Shown here piece after piece: positions 33,152 through 41,548 of a stretch of 64,000 bases of DNA (within the stretch, counting starts at the first letter, position 1; each line of letters starts with the position of its first letter). This stretch comes from Nocardia alni (GTDB lineage: Bacteria; Actinomycetota; Actinomycetes; Mycobacteriales; Mycobacteriaceae). Location of the stretch: contig NZ_JAGPOX010000022.1 of NCBI RefSeq assembly GCF_019038435.1, positions 1 through 64,000 of the forward strand. Reading direction: 5' to 3'. The notes below the pieces were generated by a model. It was not told the DNA's origin and did no database searches. It saw nothing but the letters and a program-made list of their open reading frames with translations. Position numbers and translations under genes: made by a program.

Positions 33152-33230
33152 CAGGTCGACTCGGATCCTGCCGGAGTAGACGGACTGGCCGGAGTAGACC
33201 GGGCCGGACGAACCGTTGCCTCGAATACAC

Positions 33231-33262
33231 GTGTGCCGAGCCGCGGTTGCGGCTCGGCACAC
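33231..33262 (-). terminator. Hairpin terminator after the SDR gene
   Basis: GTGTGCCGAGCCGC (33231-33244) and GCGGCTCGGCACAC (33249-33262) form a perfect 14-bp stem with a 4-nt loop, 22 nt beyond the SDR stop on the minus strand. There is no U-tract on that strand, so it is an I-shaped, actinomycete-style terminator. Confidence 0.75.
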
Positions 33263-33284
33263 GATGCGTCCGTACTGCGGGATC

Positions 33285-34097
33285 TCAGGGAGTGGGCGAA
33301 TCGACGTTGAACAGAATCATGTTGCCGCCGTCGACGACGAGCGTCTCGCCGGTGATCTGCCGGGACAGCGGCGAGACCAGGAACAGCAGCGCCGTGGCGA
33401 TATCCGCCGGGTAGGAGAGCCTCCCGGTCGGCGTCTTGGCGACGTTCGAGTCCAGCAGTTCCTGGGTCCACTTCGGATTGGCCTGCGCACGCGGCGTCCG
33501 AACCGTCCCGGGCGCAACGGCATTGACCCGGATGCCCGCGGGGCCCAGCTCGACCGCCGAGGTGCGCACCAACGACATCAGCGCGGCCTTCATCGCCCCG
33601 TAGGCCGCGAGCTTGGGCGAACTCTGCAGGCCCGCAACGGATGCCACCACCGCGATCGCGCCGCTGGTACCGGTCCGCTGCCAGAATCGTGCGGCGTACT
33701 CGATCGCCAGATAGGCATGCTTCAGCACGATGTCCAGATGCCACTGCCAGTCGTCGTCGGTCAGGTCGACCAGCGCCTTGTAGCGGGCGAGGCCGACGAT
33801 GTCGACCACACCGTCCAGGCGGCCCAATTCCTTTTCCACGAAATCGAAGATCGCGGCGACCGACTCCCGCGAGGTCAGCTCCCCGACATAGGGAACCCCG
33901 CCGACCTCGGCGGCCACGGCCTTGGCACGCTCGTCCTCGCGGTCGACGCACACGACGGTCGCCCCGTAGGCAGCCAGGGCGTGCGCGCTCTGATAACCGA
34001 TCCCCTGTCCGGCGCCGAGAACGACATGGACCTGGCCGTCCAGGCGCATGAATGAGGCGTAATCAGGGACGACATTGGCGTCCGGCTCGATCGGCAT
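33285..34097 (-). CDS. SDR-family oxidoreductase
   Basis: A 270-residue classical short-chain dehydrogenase. GAGQGIG (28-34) binds NAD(P); the catalytic triad is Ser153, Tyr166 and Lys170 (YGAMK); VDGG near the C-terminus is typical. VDRED after the second strand hints at NAD preference. The ATG at 34097 follows GGAGAG. It is the last of the minus-strand genes of the acyl-CoA locus and probably oxidises a hydroxyacyl-CoA or alcohol. Confidence 0.9.
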   Translation of the reverse strand: MPIEPDANVVPDYASFMRLDGQVHVVLGAGQGIGYQSAHALAAYGATVVCVDREDERAKAVAAEVGGVPYVGELTSRESVAAIFDFVEKELGRLDGVVDIVGLARYKALVDLTDDDWQWHLDIVLKHAYLAIEYAARFWQRTGTSGAIAVVASVAGLQSSPKLAAYGAMKAALMSLVRTSAVELGPAGIRVNAVAPGTVRTPRAQANPKWTQELLDSNVAKTPTGRLSYPADIATALLFLVSPLSRQITGETLVVDGGNMILFNVDSPTP

Positions 34098-34155
34098 CGG
34101 TAGATCTCTCCTGTTGTGTCAGTGGGCGGGCGGGGTCGTCTCGATCGGCGGACGC

Positions 34156-35019
34156 TTATCGGTTGCGCCAGTCGACGGCGCCATCCTCGACATGCGCGTG
34201 CGCGACCTTGTCGTCGTGAATCTCCGCCCAATGGGCGTGGTTGATCTGGTGAATGCTGAAGGCCGCCTGCATCGCGTTGGTGAAACCCTGAATGTCCTGG
34301 GTTTGGTTGACTGCCTCTTTGATCAGCAATGCAGCCACCGTGGGCCGCGCGGCGACCGTCCGGGCGAAATCGAGTGTGCGTTCGGCCAATTCATCGGCAG
34401 GGAATATCCGGCTCACCATTCCGATGCGGTGCGCCTCGTCGATGCCGATCGAGTCACCGGTGAGCAGCAGTTCCTTGGCCCGCCGGATTCCGAATTCCCA
34501 CGGGTGCGCGAAATATTCCATACCGCACATGCCCAGCCGCACGCCGACGGGATCGGCGAAGGTCGTGCCCTCGGCGCCGACGATGAGGTCGCAGGACCAG
34601 GCCAGCGTCAAACCCGCGGCCAAGACGTCGCCCTGAACCTGGGCGATCGTGATCTTGCGCAGATTCCGCCACCGCACCGAGTTCTGGTAGTAGTAATGCC
34701 ATTCCTGGATCATGCGTTTCTCCGCACCCTTGCGGGTGGCGCCGTTCAACGCGAACGTCGGATGCTGATCCGGTCCCGGGGCGCGTTCTTTCTCACGATC
34801 CGCCGTCCCCATGTCGTGCCCCGACGAGAACGACTGTCCCTCGCCGGCCATGATCACCACTCGCACGTCGTCGTCGGCTTCGGCGCGCAGCATCGCGTCG
34901 TCGAGTTCCACGAGCAGGGTGCGATTCTGCGCATTTCGATACCGCGCCCGGTCGAGCGTGATCCTGGCGATTTTCCCCTCGTCCAGGGATTCGTAACGGA
35001 TAAAACGATATTCGGACAT
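34156..35019 (-). CDS. Enoyl-CoA hydratase/isomerase family protein
   Basis: A 287-residue crotonase-fold protein. ITLDRARYRNAQNRTLL opens the fold, SSGHDMGTADR is the first oxyanion region, and QGDVLAAGLTLAWSCDLIV the second. A ~35-residue insertion (GPDQHPTFALNGATRKGAEK) after the first oxyanion loop is unusual relative to 260-residue hydratases. The ATG at 35019 lies 8 nt after the cyclase stop with AGGTGAGG covering that gap, so the two genes form an operon. Hydration, isomerisation or ring cleavage of a CoA ester are all possible. Confidence 0.85.
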   Translation of the reverse strand: MSEYRFIRYESLDEGKIARITLDRARYRNAQNRTLLVELDDAMLRAEADDDVRVVIMAGEGQSFSSGHDMGTADREKERAPGPDQHPTFALNGATRKGAEKRMIQEWHYYYQNSVRWRNLRKITIAQVQGDVLAAGLTLAWSCDLIVGAEGTTFADPVGVRLGMCGMEYFAHPWEFGIRRAKELLLTGDSIGIDEAHRIGMVSRIFPADELAERTLDFARTVAARPTVAALLIKEAVNQTQDIQGFTNAMQAAFSIHQINHAHWAEIHDDKVAHAHVEDGAVDWRNR

Positions 35020-35027
35020 CGGCAACC

Positions 35028-36065
35028 TCACCTGATAGCGATCGGATTCAAGGGCGCACCCACGGCGCCGGTGACGGACAGGGGCGGGGCGCAGAGCATG
35101 AAGTCGTAACGGCCGTCCGACGCGCACGCGGCGGCGAGCGCGTCCAGATCCCAGATCTCGCCGATCAGCACGCCGGCGTTGACCAGCAGCACGACGTGCA
35201 TGCCGAACTTGACCTCGGGCAGCGATTCACACGGGACGACCTCCAGACCCCATGTGTCCGAAGCGATTCCGGCGACCTTGCGCGGCAGCAGGTAATCGCA
35301 CGCGCTCAGGCCCAGGCCCGGCGCCGGACCGGCCGCGTAGTCACCCCAGAACTCCTCCTGCCTGCGGCGAGCCATATGACCGGTCCGCACGAGCACGAAA
35401 TCGCCCTCGCCGATCTCCACGCCCTGCGCCTGCGCGCACGCGGCCAGGTCGACATCCTGGATCGCCTGCTCCGGCTCCAGCCACGGCACCTCGAAGTACC
35501 GCGCGACATCGAGCAGAACGCCACGGCCGGTTGTGGTTTCGACCACCTCGGTGATCGCGTTGCGGCTCGCGCCCTGGCCGGTGACGGTCTGCGGCCCCTG
35601 ACCGTTATAGGTCTGGCCGTCGAAGAAGACGTGGCAGAAGGCGTCCCACTGGGTGCCCGCCTGCAACGGCATGTAGATGCCGTCATCGGTGGACTGCATG
35701 CCGTGGCCGGCGTTGTCCCAGTCCGCGAGCAGGTCCCCGCCGTGCTTGTACATCACATGTTGCGGATTGACCCGCGCACTGCCGGGCCGGCCGCGATTGG
35801 GCCCCGTCCGGTCGAGCGGGATGCTCAGCGAGAAGACCTCTCCGGTCCGTACCAGAGCGGCCGCGGCCCGTACCGTCTCCGCCGTGACGTAGTTGGTGCT
35901 GCCGCGCCCGTCGTCGTCTCCCCATCGGCCCCAGGTGCGATAGCGCGAGGCCATCTCACGCACGTCGGCCTCGCTGTAGGACCGGCGAGCGGAGATCACC
36001 GGCCGCGTCGCGCTCGGCTTCTTGGCTTCACTGATGGGGAGCTCCTCGGGGATGCGGCAAACCAT
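35028..36065 (-). CDS. Cyclase-family hydrolase (kynurenine formamidase fold)
   Basis: A 345-residue member of the metal-dependent cyclase/kynurenine formamidase superfamily. Key segments are STNYVTAETVRAA, GTQWDAFCHVFFDG (equivalent of the HxGTHxDxxxH metal motif, here with Gln/Trp/Ala substitutions) and GDFVLVRTGH. Such enzymes hydrolyse amides, lactones or ring diketones. I kept the ATG at 36065, which lacks a clear ribosome site, so the true start may be a little downstream. First gene of the minus-strand operon with the hydratase; divergent from the acyl-CoA dehydrogenase at 36236. Confidence 0.8.
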   Translation of the reverse strand: MVCRIPEELPISEAKKPSATRPVISARRSYSEADVREMASRYRTWGRWGDDDGRGSTNYVTAETVRAAAALVRTGEVFSLSIPLDRTGPNRGRPGSARVNPQHVMYKHGGDLLADWDNAGHGMQSTDDGIYMPLQAGTQWDAFCHVFFDGQTYNGQGPQTVTGQGASRNAITEVVETTTGRGVLLDVARYFEVPWLEPEQAIQDVDLAACAQAQGVEIGEGDFVLVRTGHMARRRQEEFWGDYAAGPAPGLGLSACDYLLPRKVAGIASDTWGLEVVPCESLPEVKFGMHVVLLVNAGVLIGEIWDLDALAAACASDGRYDFMLCAPPLSVTGAVGAPLNPIAIR

Positions 36066-36115
36066 GGAGAGAGGCGGGCACCGTTGCGCGCCTCCCTTGC
36101 AGTATTAAATGCTAC

Positions 36116-36173
36116 TGTTGTGTATGTCAACAATAACGCAGGTTGGCGCACTGCTTTAGTTATGTTAGAACAT
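36116..36173. promoter_or_regulatory. Divergent promoter region with two palindromes
   Basis: In the 170-bp AT-richer gap between the cyclase and acyl-CoA dehydrogenase genes, TGTTG and CAACA are inverted with a 7-bp spacer (36116-36132), and ATGTTAGAACAT (36162-36173) is a 5-2-5 palindrome. Either could be the operator for a locus regulator. Confidence 0.45.
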
Positions 36174-36235
36174 GATATGTACTTCGTGGCGGGCACTCCC
36201 GTAGTCCGCCCATCGACTCCCCAGGAAGGGCGCGT

Positions 36236-37432
36236 ATGACAGCCCCGTCGACCGTTCCCGACGCCGCGACGATCGAATCGCTGGCCCGGAAGGTGGTGAG
36301 CGAGCACCCGCCCCGGGAGACGCCGCTGACCGAACTCATGGGCGCCTGGTACGACGCCGGGCTGACCTGGGTGCACTTCCCCGTCGGCCTCGGCGGCCTG
36401 GAGGCGGCGCGGGCGCTGCAACCGCTGGCGAACAGCATCATGCGCGAGGCCGGCGGCCCCGAGCCGCGCACGGTGAACACGATCGGATACGGGATCGTCG
36501 CCGGTACGATCCGCCGCTACGCGACCACCGAGCAGGCCGCGGCCCTGCTGCGCCCGCTGGCCACCGGGGAGGAAAAATGGTGCCAGCTCTTCAGTGAGCC
36601 CGGCGCCGGTTCCGATCTCGCCGGTCTGGCGACTCGCGCGGTCCGCGACGGGGACGGCTGGCGGATCACGGGCCAGAAGGTGTGGAACAGCCTCGCTCAC
36701 ACCGCTCGCTGGGGTGTGCTGCTGGCACGCACCGATCCCGACGTGCCCAAGCACAAGGGGCTGACGTACTTCATCATCGACATGCACTCACCCGGTGTCG
36801 ACGTGCGGCCACTGCGCCAGCTGACCGGCCGCGCGCAGTTCAACGAGGTATTCCTCGACGGCGCGTACATCCCGGACACCCAGCGCTTCGGTGAGGTCGG
36901 CGCGGGCTGGATCGTCGCGAACAGCACGCTCGGCGACGAGCGCACATCGCTGGGCGACCGGGTTCCGGCCCGCGGCAGCGGCGCCATCGCGGACGCGCTG
37001 GAGCTGTGGGAGCGCTACCCCCACAGGCGCACGCCGGTGTTGCGAGAGCGCTTGGCCCGCCTGTGGATTCGCGCCGAGACCCATCGGCTCACCACCGACA
37101 GGGCGCGGGTGTCGGCCGCGACCCGCGGCGTCATGGGCCCGGAGAGCGCCATCACCAAGCTGGTGGGATCGGAACTGACACAGCACATCTACGAGTTCTG
37201 CATCGAACTGCTCGGTCCCGAGGGCACGTTGGTCGACACGTATTCTCCCGACGCCCTCGACGACGAGAGCGGTCCCACCGGCATTCAGCGCAAGTATCTG
37301 CGTTCGCGCGCGACCACGATCGAGGGCGGCACGTCCGAGATCCTGCGCAACGTAGTGGGCGAGCGGGTGCTGAAACTCCCGCAGGAAACCCGCAACGACA
37401 AGCGCATCCCCTGGCGCGAAGTGCCCCGATGA
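36236..37432 (+). CDS. Acyl-CoA dehydrogenase, probable alpha chain of a heteromer
   Basis: A 398-residue acyl-CoA dehydrogenase. QLFSEPGAGSDLAGLATRAV is the FAD/substrate motif, KVWNSLAHTARWGVLLART follows, and TTIEGGTSEILRNVVGERVL closes the C-terminus with a Glu near the usual catalytic position. The ATG at 36236 follows GGAAGG. Its stop codon overlaps a possible start of the next dehydrogenase gene (ATGA), and the second protein lacks the catalytic Glu segment, as in alpha2-beta2 acyl-CoA dehydrogenases of steroid side-chain degradation. Confidence 0.88.
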   Translation: MTAPSTVPDAATIESLARKVVSEHPPRETPLTELMGAWYDAGLTWVHFPVGLGGLEAARALQPLANSIMREAGGPEPRTVNTIGYGIVAGTIRRYATTEQAAALLRPLATGEEKWCQLFSEPGAGSDLAGLATRAVRDGDGWRITGQKVWNSLAHTARWGVLLARTDPDVPKHKGLTYFIIDMHSPGVDVRPLRQLTGRAQFNEVFLDGAYIPDTQRFGEVGAGWIVANSTLGDERTSLGDRVPARGSGAIADALELWERYPHRRTPVLRERLARLWIRAETHRLTTDRARVSAATRGVMGPESAITKLVGSELTQHIYEFCIELLGPEGTLVDTYSPDALDDESGPTGIQRKYLRSRATTIEGGTSEILRNVVGERVLKLPQETRNDKRIPWREVPR

Positions 37433-37461
37433 CTTATTCCGACCGACCTCGAGGAAGTGCG

Positions 37462-38601
37462 ATGCCCCAGGAGTTCGAATTCACCGACGATCTGCTCGAG
37501 CTGCGATCGATGATGCGCGATTTCTGCGCCACCACCTCGCCCGAGCCGGTCGTGCGCGAAACGATGCTCTCCGACAGCGGTTTCGATCCGGCCCTGTGGC
37601 GCCGGCTGGGCAGTGAGCTCGACGTGCTGGGCTTGGCGGTGCCGGAGGAGTACGGCGGCGCCGGCGCGGGTCTGGTCTATCAGGCGATCGTGCTGGAGGA
37701 ACTGGGCGCATCCCTGCTCTGCGGTCCGGTGCTCGGCTGCCTGTGCCTCGCCGTGCCCGCGCTCGCCGCGTTGTCCGACAAAGAGGTCAAGGCGCGCTAT
37801 CTGCCGGAAATACTTGCGGGCGAACGGATCGCGACCCTGGCCGCGCCGATCCGGGACGGCAGCCTCGGCATCGATGGGATCACCGTCGCGGCACGGCAGG
37901 ATCGGGACGAGTGGATCCTCGACGGCACCGCGTCGTTCGTACCCGACGGCGCGAGCGCGGATCTCATCCTGGTCGCGGCGACCGTCGCGAACCAGGTGGC
38001 GCTGTTCGCCGTCGACGCCGACGCCGCGGGGCTGACCCGCACGGCGCTCTCGACGATGGATCTCACCCGCCGCCAGGCCGATCTCGCACTACGCAACACT
38101 CCCGCCCGGCAGATCGCCGGACCGGACGAAGCCACCGAGGTGATCGAGCGCGCGGCCCTGGTCGGCGCCGCACTGCTGGCCGCCGAGCAGGTGGGGGTCG
38201 CGCGGCAGATGCTGGACGCGACGGTCGCGCACGTCAGCGGCCGTCTCCAGTTCGGTCAGCCCATCGGCGCGTTCCAGGCGGTGAAACATCGCTGCGCGAA
38301 CATGCTCGTCGCGCTGGAGCAGGCGCGCTCGGCCGCGTACCACGCCGCCTGGGCACTCGAGGATGCCAGCGATAACCCGCGCCTGGCAGTGAGCATGGCC
38401 CGTGGCGTCGCCTCGGAATCGTCGACCTGGATCAGCACCAGCGCCATCCAGATGCACGGCGGCCTCGGATTCACCTGGGAGGGAACGCCGCAGCTGTACT
38501 TCAAGCGCGCCACCACCGATGCGCTGGTGCTCGGCACGCCCGAACAGCACATCGACAACGTCGCGCACGCGGTCCTGGATTCCATCGCCGGAGCGGCCTG
38601 A
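37462..38601 (+). CDS. Acyl-CoA dehydrogenase, probable beta chain of a heteromer
   Basis: A 379-residue acyl-CoA dehydrogenase-fold protein. VPEEYGGAGAG and LQFGQPIGAFQAVKHRCANM, QMHGGLGFTWEGTPQLYFKR are conserved, but the C-terminal segment reads ALVLGTPEQH instead of the catalytic EGT-EI region, and the substrate motif (GGSD) is not recognisable. This matches the non-catalytic partner of heterotetrameric FadE/ChsE enzymes. I chose the ATG at 37462 with GAGGAA upstream; an in-frame ATG at 37429 overlapping the alpha-chain stop is the alternative. Confidence 0.85.
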   Translation: MPQEFEFTDDLLELRSMMRDFCATTSPEPVVRETMLSDSGFDPALWRRLGSELDVLGLAVPEEYGGAGAGLVYQAIVLEELGASLLCGPVLGCLCLAVPALAALSDKEVKARYLPEILAGERIATLAAPIRDGSLGIDGITVAARQDRDEWILDGTASFVPDGASADLILVAATVANQVALFAVDADAAGLTRTALSTMDLTRRQADLALRNTPARQIAGPDEATEVIERAALVGAALLAAEQVGVARQMLDATVAHVSGRLQFGQPIGAFQAVKHRCANMLVALEQARSAAYHAAWALEDASDNPRLAVSMARGVASESSTWISTSAIQMHGGLGFTWEGTPQLYFKRATTDALVLGTPEQHIDNVAHAVLDSIAGAA

Positions 38602-38655
38602 CACCGCAACGGTCCTCCCGCTGTTCGGCGAGTTTTTCGCCCGGAATCCAGCGCC

Positions 38656-39003
38656 TCACATGGTCCGCACCAGGAGCTTTCCGTACTCCTCCTCGATCAT
38701 GAACCGATTGAGCAGTACGTGCCGGGCGCCGACGGACGCGTCCCGCCAGAACCGCTGGACGGGATGCGCGGCGGCCATCCCTTTGGTGCCGTGGAGATCG
38801 AGCATTCGTTCCAGCGCCGCGAGAGCGTCTTTCGCGGCGGACGCGAGTGCGTCACGTCCCTGTGCGATTTTCCGCGCCGTGTCCATCTCGCCGTTGTCGA
38901 GGGCGGCGTTACATGCGAGGGCTCGGTCGACGGCACCGTCGAGCAGTTCGGTCGCCTCGGCGAGCCGTGACCGCAGAGGAACACCCCGACGGTCGGTGGC
39001 TGA
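38656..39003 (-). pseudogene. C-terminal remnant of an acyl-CoA dehydrogenase-like monooxygenase
   Basis: A minus-strand frame open from 39003 to the stop at 38656 reads ATELLDGAVDRAL, ALERMLDLHGTKGMAAAHPV, QRFWRDASVGARHVLLNRF. The HPVQRFWRDA-ARH signature is the end of flavin-dependent monooxygenases of the HsaA/DszC acyl-CoA dehydrogenase type. There is an in-frame stop just upstream and no start, so only the last ~115 residues survive. Convergent with the beta-chain gene. Confidence 0.65.
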
Positions 39004-39094
39004 TCAGCGATTCGATCCACCGGTGGTCCGAGACCCGCTCGCGGCCACCGGTCAGCCGAGGTTGGTGTATCGAAACGGCGCGATCGTGGATCGG

Positions 39095-39991
39095 CTACGG
39101 CGACTCGAGGGCGGGGCGGGGCAGTACGGCCTTGACGCGGGACACCAGGTCGGGCTGGTCGGATCGGGACAGCAGGACGCCTCGGGTCGCGGCGGCGATC
39201 TCGGCCGCCACCTCGACGGCGATATTCCTGCCCTCTTCGGCCGCGCCGTCCGCCGCGCGTTCCAGGCGCCGGACGAGTGTCGCGGGGATGCAGTCCGGCG
39301 CGAGTTCGCCTCGTAGCAGGTCCGCCTCGGCGGCCGAGCCCAGGGCGTGCAGGGTCGCGACCACGGGGACGTCGCCGTTGATGACGTCGAGCAGCGGTTC
39401 GAGCGCTTCCGGGCGATAGACCGGGCTGGTGACGATGAAGTGCGCGCCGGCGTCGATCTTGCGCCGGATGCGGATCCGGTCGGCGGCGGTGAGCCGGGGG
39501 ACCGCGCGGATGCGGACCCCGATGTCGAAGTGGGTCGGGGTTTCCAGGCGCAGGCCGTGCCGGTCGATGCCCTCGTTGAGGTTGCCGAGCAGTTCGATGA
39601 GCTCGACCACGTCGACGGCCCACCGGCCCTCGCCCCACGACGCCTCGTCGCTGGGCGCGCTGCCGTTGCCGCACACCAGCCGGGTGACACCGCGCGCGTG
39701 GCCGCCCAGCAGGTGCGCCTGCAAGGCCATGACCGTGCGGCTCCAGGTGGTGACGGTGGCGACGGTGGGCACACCGGCGCGGCCGCGGCAGGCGGCGGCC
39801 AGGTCGATCGCCTGGTTGGTGCTGGTATAGCGCGATCGTTCGGGCCCGGACGTCGCCGTGACGACGAGGTCGGCCCCGGCGTCGCGGACCGCGGCCGCCG
39901 CGCGTGCCGCCTGTTCCCGGTCGCCCTCGCGGGGGACCACGTAGGCTCCCAGCACCGGCGCTCCCCGGGCGTTCAGGATGAGGTCGCGCAC
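39095..39991 (-). CDS. Methylenetetrahydrofolate reductase-fold protein
   Basis: A 298-residue TIM-barrel protein of the MTHFR/FAD-linked oxidoreductase superfamily. GAYVVPREGDREQ, then VTATSGPERSRYT and GAHFIVTSPVYRPEALEPLL (compare GADFxxTQ-F) support the call. The GTG at 39991 overlaps the 3' end of the PucR gene by 19 nt, so the two are one operon. A second MTHFR-fold gene lies 3 kb away beside a THF-dependent demethylase gene, suggesting that both handle methyl-THF. Confidence 0.7.
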   Translation of the reverse strand: MRDLILNARGAPVLGAYVVPREGDREQAARAAAAVRDAGADLVVTATSGPERSRYTSTNQAIDLAAACRGRAGVPTVATVTTWSRTVMALQAHLLGGHARGVTRLVCGNGSAPSDEASWGEGRWAVDVVELIELLGNLNEGIDRHGLRLETPTHFDIGVRIRAVPRLTAADRIRIRRKIDAGAHFIVTSPVYRPEALEPLLDVINGDVPVVATLHALGSAAEADLLRGELAPDCIPATLVRRLERAADGAAEEGRNIAVEVAAEIAAATRGVLLSRSDQPDLVSRVKAVLPRPALESP

Positions 39992-41247
39992 AGGTCACCG
40001 CCTAGGCCGTTCAGGATCTCGAGAGCCAGCTGCACCGCTAGGCGGTCAGTATACGAACCCAGGTCCACCCCGGCGATCTCCTCGGCCCGGCGCAGCCGGT
40101 AGGCGACCGTGTTCGGGTGGGTGTGCAGCAGGGCCGCCGCGCGTTGCGGACTTCCGTTCTCCCGGAAGTACACCGCGAGCGTCTCGCTGAAGCCGGTGCC
40201 GTTGGCCCGGTCGTAGTCGAGCAGTTCGCCCAGCACGTGCCGCGTGAACCGCCCGAGTTCCGCGACGTCGCTCACCTGCGCCAGCAACCGGTGCACGCCC
40301 AGCTCGGCGAATACGGTGACGCCGGACAGCCCCGGGAAGGTTCGCCCGATGTCCACGGCGCGTCTGGCCTCCTCGTAGGAGGTGCTGATGCGGGCGGCGC
40401 CGGTGTGCGGATCGCTCAGGCCCGCGACGATCCGGATCCCGGGGAATCGCGCGGTGACCGTTTCCCGGCACAGCTCGGCCAGGCCGCCGAGTCTGCGTGC
40501 CAGGCCCGCGTCGTCATCGCCCGGCACCAGCGCGACGACCTCGGTGCCGCGGTTGACGACCGTCGCGTCGGGACAGCGCGCGGCGATCAAATGCTCGACG
40601 AGATCGGTGACGGCGGGCGCCGGCGTGCCCTGCGCGGAGTCCACCGCGGTCAGGAGCACTCGCTGTCGGTGACCCGGTTCGATGCCGAGATGCCGTGCCC
40701 AGCCCTCGATATCGGCCGCGGTGCGGTTTCCGACGAGGACCAGCCCGTCGAACAGTTCACGGCGTGCACGCCCCGCCGCGATGGCGACGACGCGACGGCG
40801 GCCCAGGATTACGGCGCTGACCATGGCCGCGTGCTCGGTCACCAGGATGCGGGTGTCCTCACCGGTCTCGTCCGCGTCGTGACCGGCGGTGAGCAGGTAG
40901 GCCACGGCGTCGTCGCCCACGAGGATGGGCGCGACGACGAGTGAGACGGCCCGGGCGCCGAACGCCGGGAGGGACAGTGCGCGGCGCATCTGCGCGGCCG
41001 CGCAGATCAGCTGCGAGACCGCTTCCTTGTCGCTGTCCAACGCGCTGGCCAGCAGGTCGGGGGCAGGGCCATCGCTGAGCGCCAGCACCGACAGCGAATC
41101 GTCCACCACCGCGGCCCACACCCCGGCACGACGGGCGACCAGTGCGACGATCCGATCCAGATCGCCGTCGGCCGTCGCGACACCGGACAGTTCGCTGCAC
41201 AACGCCACGACCTGATGCAGGTCCATGACTGTGCTGTCTGGGCTCAT
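39973..41247 (-). CDS. PucR-family regulator (one-carbon/demethylase locus)
   Basis: A 424-residue regulator of the CdaR/PucR type. An N-terminal GAF-like region (LALSDGPAPD, VSLVVAPILVGDDAVAYLL) leads to a GGDEF-like domain and the C-terminal HTH_30 (RAAALLHTHPNTVAYRLRRA, about residues 365-395). The ATG at 41247 has AGGAG upstream. It faces the GcvT/LigM-like gene across a 301-bp gap containing a palindrome and is the natural candidate to control it. Confidence 0.87.
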   Translation of the reverse strand: MSPDSTVMDLHQVVALCSELSGVATADGDLDRIVALVARRAGVWAAVVDDSLSVLALSDGPAPDLLASALDSDKEAVSQLICAAAQMRRALSLPAFGARAVSLVVAPILVGDDAVAYLLTAGHDADETGEDTRILVTEHAAMVSAVILGRRRVVAIAAGRARRELFDGLVLVGNRTAADIEGWARHLGIEPGHRQRVLLTAVDSAQGTPAPAVTDLVEHLIAARCPDATVVNRGTEVVALVPGDDDAGLARRLGGLAELCRETVTARFPGIRIVAGLSDPHTGAARISTSYEEARRAVDIGRTFPGLSGVTVFAELGVHRLLAQVSDVAELGRFTRHVLGELLDYDRANGTGFSETLAVYFRENGSPQRAAALLHTHPNTVAYRLRRAEEIAGVDLGSYTDRLAVQLALEILNGLGGDLCATSS

Positions 41248-41548
41248 CGGGCGGCGCTCCTGGACATGAGTTGGTCCTGACTTTGATACCACCGAACGAA
41301 GCCGCAGGCCACTGTCCAGTCCTTTTGTGTTCGAGCACAATCCGCAGGCCGCTCGCCTTGGCCCCTGGGACCGTGCGCCGGGGACGCGCGTTTTGCGAAC
41401 CTGAGCCGGGCGCCGCAGACATCGTCCGGCGGGTCCGTCGACGGAAGGAAACAACGTGGGTGAGGCAGTGAGTGGAGCGCAGCGGAGCGAACCATCAGGC
41501 ACAGCGCGCCTCGCGCATGACGGAGCCGAGCGCCGGCGAGGTGGAGTC
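41248..41548. promoter_or_regulatory. Divergent region with palindrome, PucR / demethylase
   Basis: TTGTG (41325-41329), TTCGAG, CACAA (41336-41340) is a 16-bp near-perfect palindrome, flanked by a direct repeat CCGCAGGCC at 41302-41310 and 41342-41350. GGAAGGA before the GTG at 41456 could start a longer version of the demethylase. No other structure seen. Confidence 0.45.
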
